A DNA stretch of 64,000 bases from contig NW_004955464.1 in the NCBI RefSeq assembly GCF_000276665.1, positions 10,612,030-10,676,029 of the forward strand, read 5' to 3'. The DNA is from Chinchilla lanigera. Its lineage: Eukaryota > Chordata > Mammalia > Rodentia > Chinchillidae. The translations under genes were made by a program, and so were the position numbers. Positions 20,166-32,290 of the stretch are shown in pieces (position 1 is the stretch's first letter; each line of letters starts with the position of its first letter). Below the pieces are notes generated by a model. It searched no databases and was not told the DNA's origin. It worked only from the letters and a program-made list of their open reading frames with translations.

Positions 20166-21073
20166 AGGTGACAGACCGGAAATGAGTACTCAAATGATAA
20201 CGCAGAATCCAGGGAGGGGTAAATGCAGGAGGGAAACAGTGAAAGGAGGGTATTGTAGACAAAATGTTTTGATAGTAAGTTTCTCTGCACACTGGTAGGG
20301 CTCCCTGTTGTGTAAGGGGTAAAGTCCCAGCTTTTTAACTTATACTATATTATTCATTCCCTCTCTTATTATTCATTCAGTGGAAGTTTCTTTGAGCCGT
20401 TACTATGTGTGGGTGTCTGTCCTGCAGGCAGCCAAGAGGCTCAGGCCCTAGGAGGCTTACAGGTGGTGGGAGAGGGGACAAGAATGCAAATAATGCATGG
20501 AAAACAGAATGATGACAAAGCACTGAAAGGTCTGCAAGGCCTTCCGTTACCCTTCTAGGAGACCCCCACCCTCTAATTAGGGCACTCCTTCTAATTAGAT
20601 CTAGATTTTGTGGACCCATTGTGCACCTCCCTCTGCTCTCTCTTAATCCTGTTTTCTGTTCCATGTCCAACCTGGGCTTCCTGTAGGAAGCCTGTCTTGC
20701 CTGCCCCAGCTGCCATGTTGGGTGGTCTGTGAACATCTGTACCATTTGTAGTCTATACTGTGCCATTTGACCCCTTGTAAGAGAGGACTGTGTTTGACCA
20801 GCATTGTGTTTGCTTGTTTAGAATGGGAGTTGGCTGATAAGTCCCAACAGGATTTGGGTGCATAGTAGGCCAACCCAGTGCTGACACATAGGCCCTCCAT
20901 GGTCCTTGTAGCTGGAAGGACTTGAGAGCAGTGGGAAATCATGATTCATCCTCAAAGAGGGCGAGCTTTGTTATTTTTGTCATTCACCCAAACTTCATTT
21001 AGAGCCACTGGAAGTTCAGTTAGGGTGGCTGATGTCCTCCTTCACAGTGCTGCAAGTGTGTTCTTAACGAAGA

Positions 21074-21124
21074 AAACAGTCTGTCCCAGAAAACGCTTCG
21101 TCGACTTCCGGAACCGGACTGTTT
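21074..21124. repeat. 8-bp inverted repeat around a CpG cluster
   Basis: AAACAGTC (21074-21081) and GACTGTTT (21117-21124) are exact reverse complements; the 35 bases between contain several CpGs (acgcttcgtcgacttccgg). Could form a weak hairpin; may be chance. Confidence 0.5.
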
Positions 21125-21554
21125 GCTAACATCACACTGGAGCCCGTGCTCAGTAAATTCTTATAAAATACACAAAAATGTCTGTGCAGTGTTTATTGCT
21201 GTACAGTCATTCACTGAACAAATGTGTTTTTGAAATAAACTTTAACTTTAGAACAGTTTTGACTTACAATATTAAGAGGATAGTGCAGACAGTTCCCCAC
21301 ACCCAGTTCTTCCATTGTTAGCATCTTATATTAATAGGGTACATCTGGCATGATTAATAAACCAATCTGGATACACTGTGATAAAAGAAGGTCCGTGCTT
21401 CATTCTTATTTCCTCATTTCCCCACTAAGGCCCTTTTATTACTCTGGGATCTCGTTCAGGACACATTAACACATACAGTTGTCATTTCTCTTTAAAATTC
21501 TCTTGGCTGTGACACTTTCTCCCTCTTTCCTAGACAATCTGAGATGACTTTGAT

Positions 21555-21650
21555 AATTCTTTTTTTTCTCTGTTCTAAGAACTGAACCCAGGCCTTGCGT
21601 GTGCTAGGAAAGTGCTGTATCTCTGAACTATGTTCTTTTCCAGCTGACTT
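21555..21650 (-). mobile_element. ID-family SINE relic, minus orientation
   Basis: 'aactgaacccaggccttgcgtgtgctaggaaagtgctgtatctctgaactatgttc' is the reverse complement of an ID element with several mismatches, preceded by a T-rich tail. Confidence 0.75.
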
Positions 21651-22199
21651 TGACAATTTCACATACTGGTCACATATTGGTCCCTCACGTGAGATTTGTC
21701 TGATGCTTGATGATTAGACTGGAATGACATGTTTTGGAGAAGACTGCAGAGATAAAATGCTATTCTCATCACATCATAGCAAGGGTACGTACAACCAATC
21801 AACATGACAGAAATTTATGATATCGACCTTGATTACTTAGATGAGTTCGAGTTGTCAGGATCTCTCTCCACTGTCAAGATTCTCGCTCCCCCCATCTTCC
21901 ATACTATGCACTTTGGAAAGAAGTTGCTGAGGGCTGGGGAGTTATGCTTCCCATTAACAAATGTGCTTTGAATGTTCACTCTCTTTCGGGTACTGCAACA
22001 GAGGCTGAAAATACCGACAGGAACAAAACAAAAGATTCTTTTCCTGCATAAAACTTCCATTCTAGCGAGCCTTTGACAATGAATATGTAAATAATTTTGG
22101 GGCTTAAATAGCAAATGTCAAGGTCTTGTGGCCTGTTAAAGGGACAGAAAGGATGTGACTGGAGCCATATATGCATAGGAGGACCAACCATGTCATGAC

Positions 22200-22545
22200 A
22201 TGGAGCAGAGTAAGACTTCAGTGGGCCTGCAGATCACAGGAAGGAGTTTGGATTTTACTCCAACAGATGGCCATTGGGTTGAAGGAAGGGTGATCTAATT
22301 TTTTAAGGTAAAAGATTGCTTTGGCTGTGGTATGCTGAATGTGCTCCCCGTGGGCCAGAGTAGAGGAAGCTGCGAGACCAGTGGGAACACTGTTGGGATA
22401 GTCCGGGTGGGAGATGATGGTGGCTTAGACCTGGGGGAGCAGGGGAGGTGGATTTGGCTCCATTCAGAGGTAGAGCCGACAGTACACCTGATGAGTGGCT
22501 TGCAGAGAGGTAAAGACACTGGTGTTCCACTTGCACATTTTGTAC
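22200..22545 (-). repeat. L2 internal fragment, minus orientation
   Basis: gtttggattttactccaaca, 'gctttggctgtggtatgctgaatgtg', 'ggatagtccgggtgggagatgatggtggcttagacc' follow the reverse complement of the L2 reverse-transcriptase end and 3' part. Confidence 0.7.
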
Positions 22546-23166
22546 CATGGTGGTGCCATTAACTGAAATTATGGGAGCTGGGTGAGGAGTAAGTTTAGAA
22601 GGTAGAAGTACAAACCCCGCACGGTTCCTCAGAAAAGTGCCGCTGAATCCTGTCCGTTGGCAGCCTCATTAGCAACACTTTTGCATAGCGTCACATGCCT
22701 GGCAGACTAGAATAGTCTCTATTTGTTGATTCAGTGCCCCCTTTTTCCTCAGTAGTTCACAGGACTGAAATATGAGATGCGGCTGTCAAATATCAAAGGC
22801 AGGTGATCCTGGGTCCTGGTAAAGAACATACCAGTTACCAAGGGGCATGGCTGCTGGGACTGCTCCTCGCTGGGCTCAGATCCTGTGCCTGGCACTAGGC
22901 AGGGCACTTTTCAGCCTCTTGCCAGCCCACAGGAATTTATTTTAGGTAAGCATATACTGGTTTGCATTGACAAATGTCCACAGTAAATTCTGTCAAGTCT
23001 TTATGCACCATTGGCTGCTGTGCAGTATGATCTCTTAGGCATGTGCCCTGACCCCTGTCTGGGGTGGGCAGATAAGAAGTAAATTAGGTGAAGGGACAGA
23101 AAAGTGTGGGTGGTATCCAGCAAAGAGTGTGCAGTCAGACATGTACATTTGGCCACCAGGGAGGGT

Positions 23167-23222
23167 TAGCATTTCAACATATGAATTTGAGAGGGACACA
23201 AACATCCAGTCCAGGACAGTGC
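23167..23222 (-). mobile_element. MaLR LTR terminal fragment
   Basis: atttcaacatatgaatttga followed by gagggacacaaacatccagt matches the end of the LTRs at 7936 and 18488. Confidence 0.6.
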
Positions 23223-23419
23223 TGAGAAACTACTTGTTGAATGAGTGAGTGATTGGAAAGTAGATTATTACCAGTGTCTGGAGGCCTGTGGTGCCAGGAC
23301 TGGAATTCAGTGGCTCCCACGGGCAGGGGAACTCACCCACTGGATATAACCAGTATGCAAGCAAACGAGGAAACCAGATCCCAGAGAAAGACTTTTGAGT
23401 TTCCAGCCAGTATTTACTT

Positions 23420-23465
23420 TATTATAATAATAATAATGAATACTGCTAATAATAACAATAATTTT
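23420..23465. repeat. (AAT)n imperfect repeat
   Basis: Two short AAT/AATAAC runs separated by 'gaatactgct'. Confidence 0.85.
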
Positions 23466-25314
23466 TATAACTACTTAATTAGCGTTATTTTTACCAGAAA
23501 GGCTCAGTTCGTTGCATGCTTGGCCCCGTCTGTGTGTGATTAGGTATTATTGACTTATCTTGAGGTTTTGTTGTTTTCTTTCCTCATCGGTCTCCGCCGA
23601 TAGTCCATCTCACTGTTGGCTCTTGAATCTGTTTGTGTTCCGTGAGATACCACAAAAGCACAATCTTTGACAAGGTAAATATGCCAAATCCTTATTATAA
23701 CATTTAATCACTTAGGGAAGTTTCGCTCTTGGGTGGGGTGGGAGGGGTGGTGGGAATGGAAAGAAAGTCCAGATTGCTTTGATTAGCTGCATTTTTCTCT
23801 CTGGATGAATGGGAAGGCTTTTGTGGAAATCTCAGTGTTTGAGGTAATTTCCAGGAAAGAGTGAGCAAAATGATGGCTGGTGCAGGCTATGGAGTTGAGG
23901 TCCAGTGTGCATGTTTTGAGCACCTATTGTGTCGTGGCCCTGGACAGGGTACTGTCAGGGAAGTCAGGAAGAAGACTCCTGGCCCTCTCTGCCCATTAGC
24001 ATGCTATGTCTGTGGGCAGGAAGCTTGGGCTGGGTAGGCCTACCAGCCAAAAACTAGACCTCTCTATGTTCTCATTGGTTGGATGAGCCTAGAACTATTG
24101 GGATTCACCGTTTTGATTCAGATTGGTAAGAGTTCACTTCCTATGAGATTTCGTGACTGTATCCAAGGCCTGCCACTCACAGGCTTGTCCGTGTGTTGCT
24201 AGATTTGTTCTCCAATTTGTGGATGAACAAGCTGACATTCAAAAGGTTAAGAGTTTTATCTGTACCGCCAGGAGGTCAGGCAACACATCTGCCTTGTTCA
24301 CCAATCTGGCTGAGGGTTGGACATGATATTCCTGAACGCAGTAGATTCTTAGAACATGTGTATTGAGCGTGTGAACTTTTTAGGAGTACACTGTATCTCA
24401 GCCTCTCAGAAGGTAGGATGTACAGGCATGTTACAAACCCAGGCCCTCCATTTCCACAACTGATGTCTTCTCTTAACACACTATCCAAATTCGTTAGGCA
24501 GAAATGGTGTGTGAGATTAGATTATTGTTAAAAAATATTCATTTCCTGCCTCTCCTTTTGCCTAGTCTCCAGTGATGCAAGGTTTAACTGTGGCTTTTCT
24601 TTGGCTTCATAGTGGCCACATGCATTTCTTTGTTCCTTGACTTTGAGTGCTGTCATGCAACTTGCTCACAGAATGAGCAGAGCCTTAGGTGTGCATGCTC
24701 ACCTGTGCTCACACTGTCACCACTCTGCTCCCACCATGAGAAGAGACTGGCCGTGTGTGTTCTTTCCCTTCAGCCTTGGTCCCAGAATGCACACAGTAGC
24801 CCTGAGCTCAACATCTACAGAAGCCAGCTCCATGTAGATATAAAACTTGAGTTCAACCAAGCCCCAGTTGACCCACAGATGTGCAAGTGAAAATAAATGG
24901 TTACTGCTTTAAGCTGCAGCATCTTGAGGTGGTTAGGAGTTAGACTTGACCGGTGCAGATGAGGAAGGCATCAGGCAGTGGCTAGACCATAAAATACATA
25001 GTAGAGAAAAAAGGGGAGTGAAGAACGGGTGATGAAGCCGGGAGTATAGGTTTCAGCTAGATTTTAGAAGGTCTTCAGTGGCACTGTAAGGAATTTGGCC
25101 ATTTGTCGGTGGGTAGTGAGAGGGAAAGAAAGTTGTTGAGTACCAGAAGGATGAATTCCCAACCCAGATACAGAGGTCTAAAAGTAAGTGTAGAGTGGTT
25201 ACATAGTCAAATAGAGAGCTCTCCAAAGGACCTGTTCAGAAGTTGCTCTCTGTCCTATCCCAGAGTGTAGAATCCTGTATTTTAGGTTGTAAATACTTCA
25301 GAAACATTTGTAGG

Positions 25315-25410
25315 GAGAGAGAGAGAGAGAGAGAGAAAGAAAGAGAAAAAGGAAGGAACGAAGGAAGGAAGGAAGGAAGGAAGGAAGGAAGGAAGGAAGG
25401 AAGGAAGGAA
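25315..25410. repeat. (GA)n followed by (AAGG)n microsatellite
   Basis: GA units (25315-25337), a short mixed A/G stretch, then uninterrupted AAGG/GGAA from 25361 to 25410 (about 12 units). Pure-purine strand of nearly 100 bases. Confidence 0.95.
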
Positions 25411-26079
25411 GAGAAAATTGTCTAGGCATCTGGGAATGAAGATTCAAACCATAGAAGTCTCTAACTATTCATCTTGTAATCCATTCATTTACTTGCCATT
25501 GTTCACTAAGGTCTTAAAATTAACACTGTAAGTGCTTGACTCTGAGTCCAGACTGCAGAAAACTTGAGAAGAACCCATAGCATCCTTCCCTACACAGTTA
25601 AGGGCTCAGGCCAGCAAGGAGGGAAGGCTGGGACATGAGTGTCAGAAGCAATGAGACAAGTGGGGTTGTCATGAGGAAGGGGACCTCCAGGGAGGGCAGG
25701 CTCCCTTCTCTTAGTCGTGAGGACACATCAGGGGGCATCATCCTTGCTGGCTTCACCCGGCACTGGGACAGTGTCACTTGTCCTCCCTTGAAGCTGGTTC
25801 TGCAGGGATCACTACATTTGTCAGTGATTATGATTATATCTGGTTTTTCTTTTTAGGCCAAATTCCTGATGCGAAGGTGTCCAGTCTCTTTAGGTTGTGT
25901 GTGCATGCCTTCATTCCCTCATCTGCTCTGGATCGGGCCCTGGGAGAACATGGATGTGGGGGAACATGGATATTTAAGAGCTGACCCCTTGCTAAAGCAG
26001 TGTACAGCCCATTGGTGTTAAATCCTGAAAGAATGAGTCTTGACACGTTATGGGCCTCTCCCAGCCTGTGTCCTTATTT

Positions 26080-26150
26080 GCAAAGTGCCCACAGAAGGGC
26101 CTGGGTTCAAATCCCAACTCTGCCCCTTGCTGGTTGGTTGATCAAATTAC
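26080..26150 (+). repeat. MIR 5'-half fragment, plus orientation
   Basis: 'ggcctgggttcaaatcccaactctgccccttgctgg' matches the tRNA-related half of MIR. Confidence 0.7.
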
Positions 26151-26727
26151 TACTTGACCGTGCTCCTGTGAGAGGTGGTCTAATCCCCTCTGCAAGGCAT
26201 GCCAGTGGCCTGTGGGAGAGAGGCAAAGTGTAACCTTAGAGAATATCAGCTTGTTAAAAAGTACCCAAGGCTGGTTGTGGTAAGGATAAAGCCCCAAGTC
26301 TAGGCTCTGTCTGGTAGGGACATCCCAGAGTCCTGCATGGGTGATACACTCAGTCCTGCATGGGTAATCCAATGAATGGATTACATGGGAATTTCTTTGA
26401 GCTCCAGCTCCAGCTCAGGAGACATTAAGTCCTTGCCTGTGGATCATTTGGGAAAGAAAAACAAGAAAGCAAACAAAATTTCCAGGCTTCAGTGATGAGA
26501 GCCTGGCCAGGACTGTCAGTAGAACTCATGTGCCATGTTAACTAATTCTAATGGTGGTGTCTGTTGAGATCTTGGGTTTAGAATGATTTTGAGGCTCTGT
26601 TGGACTTACTATGGGACATAGCGCTTCTATGATCCTGAAAGGGACACAGATGAAATCATGGGCTGAGAGGGTGACATCTGGAATGCCACCATGGGATGCC
26701 AGGGCTGACATCTTTCTTTTGGCAACA

Positions 26728-26822
26728 GAAATGTTAGGGATATGGCTCAGGGCTATAGCACGAGCCTAGACTAGCATGCTTGCCTAGCTTCTCTGGGTTG
26801 AAGGCCCAATGTTGACAAAAAA
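26728..26822 (+). mobile_element. ID-family SINE relic, plus orientation
   Basis: 'tagggatatggctcagggctatagcacgagcctagactagcatgcttgcctagc' then 'ctgggttgaaggcccaatg' is a diverged ID with a small internal insertion. Confidence 0.65.
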
Positions 26823-26829
26823 GGCTACA

Positions 26830-29800
26830 GAATCAGCCACCCATTCATTTATTTAAGAAAATATTTCTGAGCACCTTCTCTGTGTTGGAGGAGTATCTTG
26901 TGTGTGACACTGCAACTTCAAAGCAAAACATACATATGTATCCTGGGTGTGATGCTATGCTCCAGAACCCGAAATGAATGGCTCTGAATTAACCATTGAT
27001 TGACATTAACTTTCTCTAGCTACCTAGACAACTAAGAGTTATTGTCCCTTCAAGGTCACTCGTGTCCAAGGTTCTGGCCTCTGGCAGCAGTTTTGGAACT
27101 GGGGGACTTGGGTTATGGAGGGAGTAAAACTGCAACTATTTCCACAAGAGCAGCCTGCAGATTACTTTCTTGGTCCCTCTAGGAAAAGGAATTGCTGAGC
27201 ATATTAGAATGGTAAATACATATTCATGAAGAAATGTGCATCTGGGCCATAAACACAGAATCATCACAAGGCAGTGATGTTTTGAATCAAATATTAATAT
27301 GCTAATTTCAGCAGTTCTTATCTCTATGAAGCAGGTAAAAGAAGTCTCTCCAGAAGGTGATACTTTCCTGCCTAGCTCCTGTTACCATGGGAATCAGTGA
27401 ACCAGAGTGATGCTCACCACATGCCCATCACTGCACTGTGCATTGCAGTCGGTATCATTGAGCCTTGTACACCATGCTGTACCTTGTGAGATAAGGCACA
27501 TGACACCTCACTTAGGCAGCGTCGGTGAGGAATGAACTATTCATCTGAAAATGAGTTAGCTAGATAATAAAATCGTAACCCTCAGGTATCATGATGTCAA
27601 CTGACAAAACTACCTTGGATAGAAGGCTTCTTTAAAAAGTATGCTTGTCACATATAATAGCTGCCTCTTTTTCTTAGCGACTCATGACCATTGACGGTTG
27701 CCATGGACATCACATGATGAAGTGGAATAGAGTTGCCAGTTCTCTGGATGACCCAAGGCTGCTGTTATTTTCTAGTTCCTGGAGCTCTTTCTGACCATTT
27801 ACCTATCTTCCCCATCATAGTCAGGCTGGACATTTTTTACTTCCTAGTGAAGCCAACATCCTTTGGAACTTATTGTTTGGTTTTAATTTTTTGGGAGCTA
27901 GGAAACCAGAGAACCAGATCTATTAAAAGCAACTCTAAAACTAAACTAAATAATTTCACATGAAAACCCTGAAACATTATTTTGGGACTTCAGTGTGTGA
28001 GTACACTGTAGTGTTCGTTTTGTTGTTTGAACCTGTGTTCCAGATACAGGAAGTTTCTAGATATGGGACTTCTGGATAAGTGAAGTATTACATGTGTTTG
28101 TCCATGTTTATTCCCATGAATGTTCATGATTTATGGGGGCAGTGTTTTAGTTAGCTCAGTTCCTGAAGGGCTCTCTCTTGGCACAGGGACTCAACACATA
28201 CTTTGCATCTCTGCTTAAGCTTCCTGGAGGCCAATTTCAGCTAACTAAAGGAAGACTTGGTAATAGAGAAGTGCAGTCTTGGAATAGCTGCCTTGGGGGG
28301 GGGCTTAGTTCTTTTTAAAAGAGCAGTGTCAGCAAAGAGCAGGTGACTACTCATCCAAGCACTAGTTGAGAAGATTTAAATGCTTATCAAATGAATGACC
28401 TGGTTTTATAATTCTTAAGCTCTTTAAAATGGTATAAAAATATAATCAAAGCACACTAAACTATATATTTGAATGATTGGCCTGATTTTTAGAATGCCAC
28501 CTTGAGATTGCACAAAGCTATGTCATCCAGATGTAAACCTGTACATCTTTGGTGTCCGTGTGGTCCCGATCAGCAAATTTCTTGGTGGATGGGAGGGCTC
28601 TGAAGCTATAAATACTAACAAGTGCTTCTGGGCCGCTTTCAGCAGGTGTGTGAAGGGCATTGAAACTGTGTGCGTCGGCCCTGAGGGGCAGCCATGAGAG
28701 GCTCCCATGTCCGTGACCCTCTGTCCAGTGCTTTCGGTTGCCCTAACCCCCAGCTCTGCCGCCTCTCCACTCTTCCTGCCTGAGGTGCTACTTGGGGCTA
28801 AAACTCAGATCCTTTACTTACATTTGAAAGGCTTCACAGGCTTCTTTGTTAACAGCCCCAAACCGTGCAAGTAACACTGAAGACTTCACAGGTCGCAGTG
28901 CTGGGTGGGCTGAGCTTTCTGTTTGTTTGGATTCCTCCGCTCCCACATCAGTGAGGCTATCTGCTGCAAAACATTCTTCTTGATGGGGAAGAGGAGAGAC
29001 AAGGCATTCTTCATTCCTTGCTCTGTACCTCATGGTTTAGGGGCAGCCTTGAATTCCCAAAAACCTGTTTCGAGTAGCACAGCTCTTCATGATCTCAAAT
29101 CCCAACTGGCTAGAAGTGGGGAGACCCCGAACCAACTTGGGTCACATTGTCAGGTAGGAAAGTGTAACCCCATTTCCCCATCCACCCAAATGAGAAGAGA
29201 GGTATGAAGTTATACTTAGCTTTGGGGCACCTTTCAGAGACCAGGCAGGCTATTCCAGTTGAGGCTGCTGCTGCCTGCTAGGGCTGGCATTGCAAGGTGG
29301 GGTGGGTTCTCAGCCAGGGGACCATCCACACTACAGAGGAGAGAGGGTGTAGTCAGGTGTTGCTGAGGCCAGCCAAGGGACACCAGGCTTGCCCTTTTTC
29401 TGCCCTAACTGTCCACAGGAGTTCACTAGAATCTGGCCCCAGAGGGGGTTTTTATAGGAAAGAGGGGGAGGATGCTTAATGGCAAGTAGAGATCTATAAC
29501 TTGGCCTTGGACCTTACCACACACTCCATTGCTTTTTAATGCAGAAATTTTACTCCAGATCCCCAGAAAAGTCAGGCTTCTATTGATGTTGAGACCCCTT
29601 CCACTCTCCCCTCTGATAGGATACCCCCTCTTCCCCAGGATCTTTGGGTTGAAACCACAACCTGGTCTTGATGCTTGAGTCGAACCTACTTGATCTAGTC
29701 CTGGAAGAAAAATCAAAGGCTTTTGAAGAAGAATCATGTGTAATGCTGAAAGTCCCTGAATACATCTTTAAACAAAAAAGACTTACTCTTTGAAGATCGG

Positions 29801-32100
29801 GTCAGATGGCTCAGTGCCCTGAATGGAAAGAAAAGGACTCCAAAGAGTTAGGTTAAACCCTGGGATGAGGAGAAATGGTGTCCCCTGCGGTGGGGGGAGC
29901 ACTGTACTGGGCAGAGATTCCAAGGGGCTGCTGACCCATGCAGTGCCTGATGGGTGCATTGTCTCCCCTCCCTGCCTCTGCTGCTTCATCTGCAATATGA
30001 GAGAAACTAGATGAAGTGATGGCCCCCAGCCTGAGCCCCTAAGTTCCCTAACCGCACAGGAAGGTAATGAGGCTGTTTAATATTTAAAAAATTTTTAAAA
30101 ACCTACCAAAAACAGTTGGAAGCAAAGCTGCAAAGATCACTCAAATTTCAAGGTTTAGTGTCCCCTACCGCAGCATATCAATATCCATGGCTCAAATCCT
30201 GTTATCTTTTTCCTGATCAGAAGCCTGGAGTGGCATTTTGTCAAAATCATCTGGGACGGGGATGGAGTTTATTTAAATATTTCAAAACATGACACTCAAT
30301 AGACTAAGAATGAGGAGGTCTTTTTCAGTGAAGAGTTTTGAAGTCATAATTTCAGCATCTCAGAACTCTTAATGAAGATCATACCTTCCTTCAACAAGTC
30401 TATGGGTGATCTTCACAGACGCTGCCACCCCTGAATGGCAGTGTGGCCAGGGTTTGGGGTCCAGAACGTGCTAAGTGTGCTCATGAGTTGATCTAAGAGA
30501 CCTCCTCGGCCCCCTGCATTCAAGTCAGGTAGTGATTCTGTGTGTAATGTGACCATAAGCCTCCCTTTTCATCTCTGCTAATTTGCAGATTGGCTCATTA
30601 AATCTATACATTCCAGAGACATGGTCCAACATTCCAGGGAACCTTTCCATGGACAATCAGAGCAGGAGTTCTTTTCACCAGGGTTTGTTTAAGCAGAGGG
30701 AATGTGAGCGGAAAAAAAAGTCCCCAGAACAAATTATCTTCATTTTTGCAAAGGGGACCTAGGATTTCAGCCTCACGATTACTGAGGCCCGTGTTTCTCT
30801 TCTACTTTGCAAAGTGTCTCACTCAGCCCGCCTTTGGGCCTGGCCCAAATTCGCTTCCTCACATGTGTGTTGAGCTCCTATCGCAGACAAGATATTGTTA
30901 ACTCCCGGTCCTGCCAGAGACTCAATGCAATAAACTCTGGGTGTTCTTTTTCTGTTTCCTCTCTGTGTTGTTGTTGTAGGGATACAAACATGTAAGTGTG
31001 TTTGAAACTGCAGAAGGCAGTTGCCAGGGGAGGTGTCAGCCTTGCTGCCAGATGGGTACATAATGTACCACACGTGTGAACCTGGCACTGGGGAATTTTA
31101 GCTGGAATTAACAACTGTACAAGAACTAGGAGCAAACAAATAAATAACTTAAGTGTTCTACTGTTATTTTTCAGATCAGTTTATCTGCACTCCTGAACGC
31201 CAGCCTTTTCTAGACTTACCTTTTCCATTTCTCTGACCTTCAGCATTCTTGCCATATTTGGGATTGATAGATGTTGCTTCCACATTTCTTAATGCTCCGT
31301 GACAAGGGCTGACCAGCTGTGTTTCTCTGGGGTGTGTTGGTCCCTAAGAGGCAGCTCCAGGCAGTGTGTAAATGTTCTGGCCTGCAGGTGAGGAAGAGTG
31401 GGTTCTGGCCCCCAGCCTTTCTGGTCTGTGTGTACCACTTATGACCCAGGGCTGGATACAGTAGAGTATGTTCAAACCTAACCCAAATGTCATCTGCCAT
31501 CTGCCACTATCTTTAACAAGCCTGTCTTGAACACCCAGCAAATGTATATAGTAAGACACTTACATATGCGATGGCCTCTGCTCTCAGGAACCTATTAATT
31601 ACCATTTGGGAGAGGATTCTCCAGACAAAATTGCATACATGTGTTTAAGACAGTTTGTGCTCACTCTTCTGGGATAGACACAGTTAGCAAGTAACAATCC
31701 ATGTATAGTGAATGAATTCACATATGAACGGATACCGGAGTTATAGTCAGTCCCAAAGGTCGTCTATGCTTACCTTATGTTATAGCTGGGCAGCAAGACT
31801 ACCTACATGATACACTTGTGTGGCATATAAGTAGGTACCCCTTCCTCTGAGTAGGTATATCTATAGCCTGGGCTCCTGCGCTTTGTAGCCATGAATGAAG
31901 ATAATGGCTGAAATCCCAAGACTTTTCAATGTTTAAAAAATAAAGCCACAAAGAACTATTAGAACCAAAACTGCAAAGAAAGCTTACCGTTGGGTATGTG
32001 GCTTATCCTCACCAGGAGCCCTTGGACAGGGTTCCAGCTGTATCAGTGTGTACATGGCCCTACAGTGTGAGTGGGACATCGAGAGAAACAGGTGAAGAAC
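26830..32100. other. Repeat-poor intron stretch, no gene supported
   Basis: About 5 kb with few recognisable repeats (a possible minus L2 end at 26840-26930 and a MIR-like piece at 29930-30030). 27240-27330 and 27540-27740 are AT-rich, contain TAAT and octamer-like motifs and could be conserved non-coding DNA. The longest open frame, about 100 codons, does not look like protein. Confidence 0.35.
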
Positions 32101-32104
32101 TCAC

Positions 32105-32290
32105 ACTCTAAGCCAGATTGCTTGTGTTTGTGTGGTACTTTCACCACTTTGCACCAGTGCCTCAGTTTCCTCATTGATAAAAGAGTGATACAGTAGTACC
32201 TACATCTTGGAATTACTATGAAGCCTAAAGGAGTAGGTCAATGTCCATAAAGTGTTTAGACCAGCGCCTGGGCATGGTAGGGATTAATTA
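32105..32290 (+). repeat. MIR element, plus orientation
   Basis: gtgcctcagtttcctcattg, 'gtagtacctacatcttggaattactatgaagcctaaaggag', 'taaagtgtttagaccagcgcctgggcatggta'; nearly full 3' two thirds. Confidence 0.88.

Noticed and set aside
23586..23601. ATCGG-tctccg-CCGAT small palindrome
   Set aside because: Five-base arms are expected by chance in 64 kb.
25313..25411. CRISPR-like array among the regular repeats
   Set aside because: All regular repeats here are simple microsatellites without spacers, and the DNA is mammalian.
26329..26365. Direct repeat AGTCCTGCATGGGT, 23 bases apart
   Set aside because: Short local duplication with no context suggesting function.
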